This document shows, piece by piece, positions 42,814 through 51,052 of a DNA stretch of 64,000 nt. The position numbers and the translations under genes are program-made. The notes under the pieces are model-generated. The model did no database searches, was not told the origin of the DNA, and worked only from the letters and a program-made list of their open reading frames with translations. Every line of letters starts with the position of its first letter. Positions within the stretch are counted from its first letter, which is position 1. The stretch comes from an uncultured Allomuricauda sp. (lineage in GTDB: Bacteria; Bacteroidota; Bacteroidia; Flavobacteriales; Flavobacteriaceae): positions 496,001 to 560,000 of the forward strand of contig NZ_CANMUU010000002.1 in assembly GCF_947501165.1 (NCBI RefSeq), in the 5' to 3' direction.

Positions 42814-43764
42814 CTAAAAGAGATTATTAGTGAAAAACTTCAGAATTTCAGGCAGATTGGAACTATTTCCATTGACTTCTCTAAAATCGTCATAGTATTG
42901 GTCCGTAATGGGTAAAAACTTTTCTGCTTGCTTTGCCTCGGACCATCCATCCTTTACTGCTTTCAACGCTTCGGGATTTGTCTTGTGCAAGTTTGATAAA
43001 AATCCAATTAGGCTCTTCTTTTCTGAATCCTTGATTCTTTTATTCAAGAGAACTGGACCTAAAGGGATTTCTTCGGACATCCAAAGAACGGAAGTTGATT
43101 GAGATAGGCTAGAATCAAGTTGTAATTGCCTAAAATATTCATTGCTTCCCACTGCACAAATATCGGTTTTACCGTTCAATAGGTTTTTTATTGCAGCTTG
43201 ATGGTTCCCCGAATAGTCTACTTTTTTGAATACTTTTTCAGGAAACCGAAAGCCTATGGAACTTAAAAAAAGTCGCGGAATCAAGTTTCCGGAGGTTGAA
43301 CCTGGTGCCACAAAACTTATTGATACATCTTCAGGGTTATCCTTGATAAAGGTTAAATCATCAATTGTTTTGGAATTTGCTAAAAGAACTGTTTTATAGT
43401 TATCCTTTGCATTCTCCTTCACCTTTAGCGTTGCTACAGGGTCCATATTCTCATTATCCAAAGACAACAACAAATAACCTAATGTGTTTATAAACCCAAT
43501 ATCCACTTGGTTGGATTTAATACCCTGTATAAAGGAAGGTACATCGGGATAGCTTTTAACTTCAATAGCTCTGTTGAGCTGCTGCCCCAATGCTTTTGAA
43601 AGAGGTTCCAAATTCGCTATTCGATTGTTGGTTGAATAGGTATATGTTGCCATGACCAACGGTTTGCTATTCTTATCAATTTTACTGTTACACCCAGAAA
43701 ATGAAAAACACCATAGCAATGACAAACACAATACCCTACTCCAAAAATGAAACCCCTTTTTCAT
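42814..43764 (-). CDS. PhnD-like substrate-binding lipoprotein, orphan
   Basis: A 316-residue periplasmic binding protein of the phosphate/phosphite/phosphonate family. It has a lipoprotein signal (LLWCFSFSGC), MATYTYSTNNRIANLEPL at the start of lobe 1, the TLGYLL hinge, and the phosphate-loop segment VAPGSTSGNLIPRLFL (S-T-S-G). The final helix carries a YYDDFREV ending. The ATG 43764 was chosen; upstream ATGs would precede the signal sequence. No permease or ATPase gene is near, so it is an orphan. Its start lies 4 nt downstream of the sterol desaturase stop, so the two are tightly co-transcribed. Confidence 0.85.
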   Translation of the reverse strand: MKKGFHFWSRVLCLSLLWCFSFSGCNSKIDKNSKPLVMATYTYSTNNRIANLEPLSKALGQQLNRAIEVKSYPDVPSFIQGIKSNQVDIGFINTLGYLLLSLDNENMDPVATLKVKENAKDNYKTVLLANSKTIDDLTFIKDNPEDVSISFVAPGSTSGNLIPRLFLSSIGFRFPEKVFKKVDYSGNHQAAIKNLLNGKTDICAVGSNEYFRQLQLDSSLSQSTSVLWMSEEIPLGPVLLNKRIKDSEKKSLIGFLSNLHKTNPEALKAVKDGWSEAKQAEKFLPITDQYYDDFREVNGNSSNLPEILKFFTNNLF

Positions 43765-43768
43765 TGTT

Positions 43769-44545
43769 CTAACTTTCTTTTTTTGAAATATCCTTAAACA
43801 AGAGCATTTCTCCAACTTTTTCGGATGCTCCATGATAGAACCCAGCTTCATGGTCGTAGCCTTTGGGATTTTTGAATGTACCAAATACGATATCAAAAAA
43901 TGAAATGTCCGAATAATTGTAAGCGTGTATGCCTTTGGCATGGTGAATGGCATGAGCTTCGGGGCGCTGAATAAAGTATCCTATCCAAACAGGTGTTTTG
44001 ACGTTACTATGTTGAAATATGGCCAGAAATGTAGTAATCAAGATAATCCAAGTTGTCGCTTCGGCTGTAAAACCTGCAATTACCACTAGACATAAACTTC
44101 CCAAGAAGGTAAAACCAATCATATCCATGGGACTGAAATAAAAGGCCCCATAGCTGTCCATACGTTCTGCACTATGATGCATTTGATGGAATACTTTCCA
44201 GAGTCTTTCACTTTTATGCATGCTTCTGTGCCAAACATAGACACCAAATTCATACAACAGAACACCAACTACCGCACCCCAAGCGGTACCAAGTAATGTT
44301 AAATCAAATAGTTGATATTCTACCAAATAGGTATCCCAAATCATAGGCAAGTAGGATGACAAAAAGAAAAATAAGGTAAAGGCTATAAACCCTTTTAGTC
44401 TCCAATATTTGATTTTAGGTAGCTTTCTTGCAGGAAAGAGAGCTTCCCACGCTATAAGTACGGTGTAAATCCCGTACACCACATAAGAGATAGGGTCTAA
44501 AATTAACTCCAAAGGGGTTGGCAAGTTTAAAAGTATATTTTCCAT
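43769..44545 (-). CDS. Sterol desaturase/fatty acid hydroxylase family protein
   Basis: A 258-residue integral membrane di-iron enzyme. Three or four hydrophobic segments enclose the histidine clusters HRSMH, HQMHH and HAIHH that bind iron. Members insert hydroxyls or double bonds into sterols, fatty acids or sphingoid bases. The substrate is not known here; bacteria of this group make sulfonolipids and sphingolipids, so an alkyl chain or long-chain base is plausible. The -7 box at 44663-44671 probably drives it. The PhnD-like lipoprotein gene follows after 4 nt. Confidence 0.92.
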   Translation of the reverse strand: MENILLNLPTPLELILDPISYVVYGIYTVLIAWEALFPARKLPKIKYWRLKGFIAFTLFFFLSSYLPMIWDTYLVEYQLFDLTLLGTAWGAVVGVLLYEFGVYVWHRSMHKSERLWKVFHQMHHSAERMDSYGAFYFSPMDMIGFTFLGSLCLVVIAGFTAEATTWIILITTFLAIFQHSNVKTPVWIGYFIQRPEAHAIHHAKGIHAYNYSDISFFDIVFGTFKNPKGYDHEAGFYHGASEKVGEMLLFKDISKKES

Positions 44546-44652
44546 ATAAAAAGCTTTTTGTTCAACATCGTTCTTAGGTTTGATTTACGTCTTGGCCGAT
44601 AGGCTTCTATCGGAACATGTCCTTCCATTTGTTTGATTAAATTGTTTTTCAT
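44527..44652 (-). CDS. Possible 41-residue leader ORF before the sterol desaturase
   Basis: A short frame, ATG at 44650-44652 and TAA at 44527-44529, overlapping the desaturase start by 19 nt. The product is basic (many K and R: MEGHVPIEAYRPRRKSN in the middle). It starts 11 nt after the -7 box. It contains a hairpin in its middle (44596-44613). It may be a regulatory leader or a chance frame; no homologue was recognised. Confidence 0.25.
   Translation of the reverse strand: MKNNLIKQMEGHVPIEAYRPRRKSNLRTMLNKKLFIWKIYF
44596..44613 (-). promoter_or_regulatory. Hairpin in the 5' leader of the sterol desaturase
   Basis: Perfect 7-bp stem CCGATAG / CTATCGG with a 4-nt loop, in the 118-nt stretch between promoter box and start codon. 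No T-run follows, so it is not a terminator; it may affect translation or mRNA stability. Confidence 0.35.
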
Positions 44653-44662
44653 GTTTTTTTTT

Positions 44663-44671
44663 GCAAAACTA
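44663..44671 (-). promoter_or_regulatory. -7 promoter element of the sterol desaturase gene
   Basis: Minus-strand sequence TAGTTTTGC, an exact TAnnTTTGC match. It gives a leader of about 115 nt before the desaturase ATG. Confidence 0.55.
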
Positions 44672-44853
44672 TGGATGAGGATGCCCCAGTTAAGGAATTC
44701 ACGGGCTACCTGAGGTGAACCTTATACCGATAAAGGGTAGACAAATTTTAAGGCACGTTAATAATTGGGGTACAATGGGGGAACATCAAATTTTAAAAAC
44801 TTGATTTTTAGGCTTTTATATCAAATCAATTTTAAGAAAGAAAGAGCTTCTTT
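44672..44853. other. Rest of the intergenic region between the sterol desaturase and the TPR/HTH regulator genes
   Basis: The spacer from 44546 to 44853 holds the short ORF, hairpin and promoter listed separately. In this remaining part I see no ORF, RNA gene or strong terminator beyond AT-rich sequence. Confidence 0.4.
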
Positions 44854-46521
44854 TTACTGCTCCAATTCCAGTAGATAATCCAATAATTCAGTTTCTGGCG
44901 GTAAATCTAGTTTTTTACGCAGTCGATAGCGTGCTGTTTTGGCACTTTCAGGAGAGATACCCATAACACTGGCGGTCTCTTTAATGCTCAGGTTCAACCG
45001 GGCCAAAGAGCAAATTTTTAAATCGTTGGAACTTAAGTCCGGATGCTTCTCTTTAAGCGTGGTATAAAAGCCTTTGTGCACTTCTTCAAAATACCGCTTA
45101 AAATCTTCCCAATCGCGGTCTAGGTTGGTGTGGCTTTTAATTTTCTTTCGAAGTTCGTTCAGTATTTTGGATTGTTTTGAAGGTGTGGCGGATTGCAGGG
45201 ATTCTATTTTTTCCAAGAGTTCACCAAAAAGCTCGTTTTTTTGCGTGAAATTTAGGGTGTAAGAGGTCAGTTCTTTGTTTTTAAAATCTAATTCTTGTTC
45301 CAACTCCCGTTGCCTTAATTGCGCATTTTCCAGTTCGGTTTGGGTTAGTTTTTCGTTTGACTTTAATAACTCTATCTCCCTTTTTTCACGTTGTTTTTGA
45401 TGTCTCAGCATAAGTATAGCTATGCAGGATAAAAGAAGTAAGCCAATGGACAAGCTTAGATTGATGATATTCCTAGTTTTCTTGGTCTCTTTCAGAAGTT
45501 CGATCTCGGCTTCCTTTTCCGCTAATTCATTATTGAATTCCATCGCGGCAATTTGTTTCGCTTTCTCGTTGTTGATAATGGAATCCTTCAATTGTATAAA
45601 CCCATCGTAATACTCCAAGGATTCTGGAAGCTTCCCTTCTTGACGTTTAAGAAGCTTCAATTCCTTTAAGGCGCGTAGTTGGTATTTTTTAAGGCCTTTT
45701 TTCTTTGATGTTTCTAACGCAGCCAATAAATGGGAGTTTGCCAGCTCATACCTATTTTGCAATCGATATAATTTTCCAATTTGAATAAGATTACTCAATT
45801 CCCCGTCCTCGTCATTCAGGGCAACCACAATCTCCATGGACTTTTTGATGTGGTATTCACCCAATTCCAGCTCGTTTTGCATTAGTGAAAGGATTCCCAA
45901 ACGGTTGTGCGCTTCGGAAACTCCATATTCATATCCATCATCCGAATGCATGTTAAGGGCATTCGTTAAATAGCCTTTTGCTTCCTCAAGTTTATTTTGT
46001 TGGATTAAAACAGAACCGATTTTTGTAAAAGTGGTGGCTATGCGACGCTTCAAATCCAATTGCCTAAACTTTTCAATCGATTGCTCATAAATTTTTAGTG
46101 CCCTGTCAAATTCACCAATATCGGCATAGACCATTCCTGAATTCATAAGTGCATTGGCTGCTCCCACTTTATCGGAAACTAATTCGTAAAGCTCTTGAGA
46201 TTCTTTTAAGCTTTCCAATGCCTTTTTTGGCTCGCCAAATGTCCAATAGGAAACACCCAATATTCTTTGGGCCATTGCCATACCTGAGATATACTTAAGA
46301 TTTTGGGCAATCCCTAAAGCCTCTTCACCATACTTCGCTGAAGTTTTCGAATCTCGAACCCAAAATTGATAACCAAGACCGTTTAAAAGATCTACGTATT
46401 CCTTGGAATCCTTTGGGGTATTTTGGAGTTGGAGTTCAAGACTATCAATGGTTGTTTGAAGTTGTGCGTTTAGCATCCCAAGTCCAAAAAAGAAAAGAAA
46501 GATGTGGGTTACCCATTTCAT
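44854..46521 (-). CDS. TPR-containing membrane regulator with C-terminal LuxR-type HTH
   Basis: A 555-residue protein. Signal peptide-like start, then about 6-8 tetratricopeptide repeats (residues ~25-310; ALESLKESQELYELVSDKVG and similar), and one transmembrane helix (~350-370, IINLSLSIGLLLLSCIAIL). A cytosolic coiled coil (~375-440) and a helix-turn-helix with a LuxR-like signature follow (LSSNDLKICSLARLNLSIKE, then TASVMGISPESAKTARYRL). There is no kinase domain. Such TPR-HTH proteins are common flavobacterial sensors that signal directly to DNA. The start overlaps the stop of the upstream SGNH gene by four bases. Confidence 0.9.
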   Translation of the reverse strand: MKWVTHIFLFFFGLGMLNAQLQTTIDSLELQLQNTPKDSKEYVDLLNGLGYQFWVRDSKTSAKYGEEALGIAQNLKYISGMAMAQRILGVSYWTFGEPKKALESLKESQELYELVSDKVGAANALMNSGMVYADIGEFDRALKIYEQSIEKFRQLDLKRRIATTFTKIGSVLIQQNKLEEAKGYLTNALNMHSDDGYEYGVSEAHNRLGILSLMQNELELGEYHIKKSMEIVVALNDEDGELSNLIQIGKLYRLQNRYELANSHLLAALETSKKKGLKKYQLRALKELKLLKRQEGKLPESLEYYDGFIQLKDSIINNEKAKQIAAMEFNNELAEKEAEIELLKETKKTRNIINLSLSIGLLLLSCIAILMLRHQKQREKREIELLKSNEKLTQTELENAQLRQRELEQELDFKNKELTSYTLNFTQKNELFGELLEKIESLQSATPSKQSKILNELRKKIKSHTNLDRDWEDFKRYFEEVHKGFYTTLKEKHPDLSSNDLKICSLARLNLSIKETASVMGISPESAKTARYRLRKKLDLPPETELLDYLLELEQ

Positions 46522-47213
46522 TGCTTCTTCAATACTTCTTTTATTGCTTTTTGGAACACATTTTCCATAACCGCATAACCTTCCTTGGTTAGATGGACCT
46601 CATCGGTCGTGTACTTTTCTTGTAATCCATTCCGACTGTCCGCCATCTCAGAAAAATAGTCTAAGTAAGTAACACTATTTTCACTAGCCATTTTTGCTAG
46701 CATGGCATTCAATTTCGGAATCTTAATATTGGGGTTTTTACCAAGTCTCCAAGGATAATCATAAGCAGGTAAAACAGAGCAAACAATGGGTTCAATGTCA
46801 TTGGCTTTTGCCAATTGTACCATGGAAAGGATGTTATCTCTAATTTGTTCCAATGAAATAGGTCCTGTGTTTTCGGCAATATCATTAGTTCCGGCTAATA
46901 TGTGCACTACGGTAGGCTTTAAGCTGATAACATCCTGTCTAAATCGCAACAACATTTGTGGTGTGGTTTGGCCACCGATTCCTCTGTTGATATGAGATTT
47001 ATTATCAAAAAAAATTGGATTCGCAGTGGACCAACCCTCCGTAATGGAATTACCCATGAAGACTATTCTGTTCACGTTGTTTGAATCTAATTTTAAGGTC
47101 TCATTTTCCTTCTGATATCGAGAAAGATTAGGCCAATCTTGTGCCTCGGCTTTTTTGTTTGGAAACAGGCCGAAAAAGGAAAATGCTATCAAAATCAAAA
47201 CCCTATTCATCAA
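46518..47213 (-). CDS. SGNH/GDSL family hydrolase, secreted
   Basis: A 231-residue esterase/acetylhydrolase with a signal peptide (VLILIAFSFFGLFPN). The four SGNH blocks are visible: Ser in FMGNSITEGW, Gly in RGIGGQTTPQM, Asn in ILAGTNDIAENTG, and Asp/His in DEVHLTKEGY. Substrates are often O-acetylated glycans, so an acetylesterase role on algal or cell-wall sugars is plausible. The gene overlaps the TPR-HTH gene by four bases (ATGA), an unusual coupling of an enzyme with a membrane regulator. Confidence 0.92.
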   Translation of the reverse strand: MMNRVLILIAFSFFGLFPNKKAEAQDWPNLSRYQKENETLKLDSNNVNRIVFMGNSITEGWSTANPIFFDNKSHINRGIGGQTTPQMLLRFRQDVISLKPTVVHILAGTNDIAENTGPISLEQIRDNILSMVQLAKANDIEPIVCSVLPAYDYPWRLGKNPNIKIPKLNAMLAKMASENSVTYLDYFSEMADSRNGLQEKYTTDEVHLTKEGYAVMENVFQKAIKEVLKKQ

Positions 47214-47384
47214 TTATTGAAATTCTTGGCTAAAAGTAAGGAATTTAATTTGCCAAAGCCTTTGTGGCATTAACCAGAATAGGGATGACCTTGTTAGACA
47301 AGAGTCTTATCTCTTCGTATTTTAGTATTCAAAGAAACTCCTAGATTTAACTAGCCGTTTTAAATAAGTTTTTTCCAAAACACA

Positions 47385-47963
47385 TCAATTCTTTGGCGGA
47401 GTGATCATAATATGCGCCCTATGGGTGCCAGGGTCCATTAACCACGCATGGCCAGGAGGTGTGGGAGTTGTAGGTAACCCTGTGGATTTTCCGGTGGCGT
47501 AGGGAATGTAAAAAACATAACGCACATAGGGATTCTCAATTTCTTTGGTTTCTTGATTTACTGTTCCTGTAAAAACACATAGGGTTGCCTTGTCGGGCAT
47601 TTTTAGTTTCCCGGATTTCACCTCGTTCTCTCGGATATCAAAAATCTCTTTGAATTCTTTTCCATCGGCCTTCAACGCTCTTCCCCGGGCCATAAAAGGC
47701 TCTAAATCTTGGTGATAAGCTGCTGTAGAGAATTTGTTGTCCCTGGGGTCGTCTGCCAAAGCGATATAGTCATTTGTTCCCTCCTGAAGGGTTGCGAAGT
47801 TCCCTTCAGCATCATATCCATAGACTTTAGCTCCTTCTTTATAATCGTCTGGTACGGCCATTAGAGCAGTTTTAATCTGCCATGCTTTGGACGGAATTTC
47901 TTGGGAAACCCCAATACTAATGCTCAATAAAAAAAATAAGGTTGGAACGAATAGTGTTTTCAT
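47385..47963 (-). CDS. Small secreted protein of unknown function next to the S10 peptidase
   Basis: A 192-residue protein; ATG 47963 gives a normal signal peptide (TLFVPTLFFLLSISIGVSQ), whereas the upstream ATG at 47987 overlaps the peptidase gene. The mature part has a compact beta-rich region (CVFTGTVNQETKEIENPYVRY) and a Pro/Thr-rich segment PTTPTPPGHAWLMDPGTHRA with His residues that might bind metal. No family recognised. It follows the carboxypeptidase gene by 10 nt and so is co-transcribed; it may be a periplasmic partner. Confidence 0.65.
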   Translation of the reverse strand: MKTLFVPTLFFLLSISIGVSQEIPSKAWQIKTALMAVPDDYKEGAKVYGYDAEGNFATLQEGTNDYIALADDPRDNKFSTAAYHQDLEPFMARGRALKADGKEFKEIFDIRENEVKSGKLKMPDKATLCVFTGTVNQETKEIENPYVRYVFYIPYATGKSTGLPTTPTPPGHAWLMDPGTHRAHIMITPPKN

Positions 47964-47973
47964 AAGACGTTGT

Positions 47974-49461
47974 TTAATATTTAGCACTCTTTCCTTTGGT
48001 AGTTGTCCTTAATATAAAAGCCCGAATATCCTCATTGGCTTTTTTTAGGTCTTCCCGTCTCAGGTACATCATATGACCGGAGCGGTATCCTTTAAACTCA
48101 AAACGGTCTTTCATTCTACCACTTGGGTCAACTTGCCACATGGTATATTTTGCATTGAAATACGTGGTAGCCCCATCATAATAACCAGATTGGACCAAAA
48201 CATTCAGATATGGATTTTGAGCCATAGCTTGCCTAAGGTCGTCACGGGTATTATCATCCTCATTGTTCCAAGGCCTTACCGGACCGAACATGTTGTATTT
48301 GATATCGGTTTTAAAATTTAGTTCTTCTTGTAAATAGTAATTAATTGCAGGAGTAAAACTATGTAGCCATGAAGTGATTTCTGAATTGTAATCTGGCCGC
48401 TCCCCGAACAATTGCTTGTCTATACCTCGGTACCTGCTATCTAATCTACCTACTGTGTATCCCCCTTTATCCTTCAATAGGTTTTTCCAAAAGAATCGGG
48501 TGGGAACAACCAAATTTTGGTCCAGAATATCCTTTTCTTTTAAGCCAGTATAATAAGCCATCTTTTTGGCAACTTCAGCTCTATCTGTATCCTGTATGAA
48601 TCCGCCTTTAGCTATAGCAGGTATAAGTGTATTTACCGTGTATTCTTCAGCTTCGGGAAGTACATCCAACAAATCTTTACTTTGTAACTCAGAAGGAAGT
48701 GCTTTATGATGCCAAGCAGCCGCTGTAAAATAGGGTAGGTTCAATGCATCCGATACAGGTCCGCCAACACGAATTACCTTATAATCTGCTGGAGAAACCA
48801 TAATTACACCATTCAAATACATCCATTGCTGGTTTTGTAGCGCTAGTGAAAGCCCCATCACTCGAGTGCCTCCGTAGCTTTCACCAATGATATATTTAGG
48901 TGAGCGCCAACGATTGTTTCTTGTCACAAAAGTATTTAACCATTCTGCCAAGTATTTAATGTCTGCGTTTATTCCGAAGAATTTGTCCCTATCGACTTTG
49001 TCTCCAGTCTCTGGAATGGTCCTGGAGTATCCAGTATTTGCAGGATTTACGTAAACAATATCCGTTACATCCAAAACAGAAAAAGGATTTTGCTTTACCC
49101 CATAGGGCTGGACCGGATAACCTTCATCATCAATCTTTAATACTCTTGGACCAGTATATGCCAAATGCATCCATACAGAACCCGAACCGGGCCCACCATT
49201 AAAAGAAATCAATAATGGTCGTTCTGCTCTGTTTTTTACCCCATTTCTAGTGTAATAGGTATAGTGTAAGGAGGCAATGGGTTTACCCATATCATCCCAA
49301 ACGGGTTGCGTACCTGTAGTGGCCGTGTAGTTGAAAGAAGTACCGTTTACTGTTACACTATGTTGCGTAGTGACCGTGGTGTCAACGGGTAATTTTCTGT
49401 TTTGTGAAAAAATATAGGTAAAGGATAGAAGAAGACATACAAAGGAAATGTTTTGTTTCAT
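47974..49461 (-). CDS. S10 family serine carboxypeptidase-like peptidase
   Basis: A 495-residue secreted peptidase with a signal peptide (FVCLLLSFTYIFSQ). The family motifs are seen: GGPGSGSVWMHL (oxyanion region), nucleophile Ser in GESYGGTR, aspartate in GYYDGATTYF and histidine in GYRSGHMMYL. S10 enzymes remove C-terminal residues at acidic pH. Bacterial members such as this are periplasmic or extracellular. Length is normal. Divergent from the Tat oxidoreductase gene. Confidence 0.92.
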   Translation of the reverse strand: MKQNISFVCLLLSFTYIFSQNRKLPVDTTVTTQHSVTVNGTSFNYTATTGTQPVWDDMGKPIASLHYTYYTRNGVKNRAERPLLISFNGGPGSGSVWMHLAYTGPRVLKIDDEGYPVQPYGVKQNPFSVLDVTDIVYVNPANTGYSRTIPETGDKVDRDKFFGINADIKYLAEWLNTFVTRNNRWRSPKYIIGESYGGTRVMGLSLALQNQQWMYLNGVIMVSPADYKVIRVGGPVSDALNLPYFTAAAWHHKALPSELQSKDLLDVLPEAEEYTVNTLIPAIAKGGFIQDTDRAEVAKKMAYYTGLKEKDILDQNLVVPTRFFWKNLLKDKGGYTVGRLDSRYRGIDKQLFGERPDYNSEITSWLHSFTPAINYYLQEELNFKTDIKYNMFGPVRPWNNEDDNTRDDLRQAMAQNPYLNVLVQSGYYDGATTYFNAKYTMWQVDPSGRMKDRFEFKGYRSGHMMYLRREDLKKANEDIRAFILRTTTKGKSAKY

Positions 49462-49603
49462 TGAGTGATAGATTAGTTGTTTTAAAAATAACCATTTTGG
49501 ATGACTTCTGATTTTTGTTATAATTTTTATAAATAATTGGAAATCAGTTATGGTAACTTTCTTTAAACCTTAATTTTAGAGGACTTCACAAAAAACTAAG
49601 ACC

Positions 49604-50743
49604 ATGAGTAAACTATCAAGAAGACAATTCAACACAAAAATGACCAGAGGAGTGGGAGCAGTCACCATAGCTGCCTCATTGCCCATTAACTGTATAGTGG
49701 CCAATCCTTCTCAGAAGAAAAAATTAGGGGTTGCCCTTGTGGGTTTGGGGGGATACAGCACATACCAACTCGCTCCAGCACTTCAGGATACCGAGCATTG
49801 CTATCTTGCTGGAATTGTTACCGGAACTCCTTCCAAAGAACAAGTTTGGTCTGACAATTACGGTATTCCCAAGAAGAACATCTATAACTATGAGAATTTT
49901 GATGAAATAGTAAACAATGAAGATATTGATATTGTTTATGTGGTATTACCCAATAGCATGCACGCCGATTTCTGTATTAGAGCAGCAAAGGCTGGAAAGC
50001 ATGTGATATGCGAAAAACCTATGGCAATGAATGTTGAAGAGTGTGATGCTATTATTGATGCTTGTAAGGATGCCGGTGTGAAATTGGGAATGGGATACAG
50101 GTTGCATTCCGAACCCTATACCCAAGAAGTTAAACGATTGGTTAGGGAAAAGACTTTTGGGAAGGTCAATTTTGTAACGGCCGAAGCTGCTTATCGTTCA
50201 TTGGGCAGTCCCAATCAATGGAGGTTGGATAAAAAATTATCTGGAGGAGGTGCTTTAGTCAACATGGGAGTATATGCCATTCAGAGCCTAATTTATGGTA
50301 CAGGTGAAAACCCAATTTCAGTTTCTGCTCAAGAATTTAGCACGCGACCTAAATATTTCAAAGAAACGGATGAAACCATAACAGCCCAATTTGAATTCGA
50401 ATCCGGTGTGGTTGGCAACATGATGACCTCACATAACATTCGTGCGAACCGATTGTTCGGTTCCTGCGAAAGAGGTTGGTACGAACTTGACCCGGCTAGC
50501 ACATATATTCCTTTGGCGGGAAGAACTTCAAATGGTGAGCTCAATTTTGAACAAGAGAGCCAACAAAAACTCCAAATGGACGATTTCGCCAAACACATAC
50601 TTTTTGATACACCCAACCTTGCTCCTGGTGAAATGGGGAAACGGGATATGATGATTATAGCTGCGATTTATGCCTCTATCAAGAACGGTGGTACAAAACA
50701 ATCACTGAATTTTGAATCTAACTTTGGATTTGGGGTAAAGTAA
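49604..50743 (+). CDS. Gfo/Idh/MocA family oxidoreductase, Tat-exported
   Basis: A 379-residue NAD(P)-dependent oxidoreductase. The twin-arginine signal SRRQFNTKM is followed by a hydrophobic stretch (VGAVTIAASLPINCIVA). The Rossmann domain reads VALVGLGGYSTYQLAP, and the conserved EKP is in CEKPMAMNVEECD. The C-terminal alpha/beta domain has GGGALVNMGVYAIQS. It resembles periplasmic glucose-fructose oxidoreductase. Export by Tat means that the cofactor is bound before transport. Substrate unknown, probably a sugar. Confidence 0.92.
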   Translation: MSKLSRRQFNTKMTRGVGAVTIAASLPINCIVANPSQKKKLGVALVGLGGYSTYQLAPALQDTEHCYLAGIVTGTPSKEQVWSDNYGIPKKNIYNYENFDEIVNNEDIDIVYVVLPNSMHADFCIRAAKAGKHVICEKPMAMNVEECDAIIDACKDAGVKLGMGYRLHSEPYTQEVKRLVREKTFGKVNFVTAEAAYRSLGSPNQWRLDKKLSGGGALVNMGVYAIQSLIYGTGENPISVSAQEFSTRPKYFKETDETITAQFEFESGVVGNMMTSHNIRANRLFGSCERGWYELDPASTYIPLAGRTSNGELNFEQESQQKLQMDDFAKHILFDTPNLAPGEMGKRDMMIIAAIYASIKNGGTKQSLNFESNFGFGVK

Positions 50744-50909
50744 ATCTTGGGAAAAACTTGTTTCAAATGATTGTTTAGGTCTTGGTTATATCTTAAGATT
50801 AAAAAAAATGTAAATATTTGTAAATCAATTCATTAAATCTATTTGTATCAATATTTTGGGCAGTTCTCAGTAAACATTTTGATTCATTATTAAGACTTGG
50901 TTTAAATAA

Positions 50910-50931
50910 TAACATTCAATTAACCATTTAA
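50910..50931 (+). promoter_or_regulatory. Candidate operator, two 11-nt direct repeats
   Basis: TAACATTCAAT followed directly by TAACCATTTAA, two tandem units of 11 nt sharing TAAC at the same position, then an adjacent TTTAAC. The 11-nt spacing is that of Pho-box-type operators bound by PhoB-like regulators. Located ~70 nt before the -7 box of a PhoX-like gene. A candidate site only. Confidence 0.35.
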
Positions 50932-50998
50932 CTTTAAAATGAACTTTATTTTCATTTATAACCACATTTTGTTAACGAGGTGAACCTTACTACAGAAG

Positions 50999-51006
50999 TA
51001 CATTTG
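50999..51006 (+). promoter_or_regulatory. -7 promoter element of the PhoX-like gene
   Basis: TACATTTG, an exact TAnnTTTG match, about 47 nt before the ATG. A TTTG at 50968-50971 is the nearest upstream box but the spacing is somewhat long. Confidence 0.5.
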
Positions 51007-51052
51007 TTAAGAATCCTATAAAAACAAATTACTTTCTAAACCTTAAAAACAA

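Larger units (their letters stand above)
50744..51052 (+). other. Intergenic region upstream of the PhoX-like gene
   Basis: A 309-bp AT-rich region without a gene. It contains the 11-nt direct repeat at 50910-50931 and the promoter box at 50999-51006, both listed separately. An inverted GTTAAC site lies at 50971-50976. Confidence 0.5.

Noticed and set aside
43765-43953. 63-residue upstream extension of the PhnD-like gene
   Set aside because: Overlaps the desaturase gene and would bury the lipoprotein signal.
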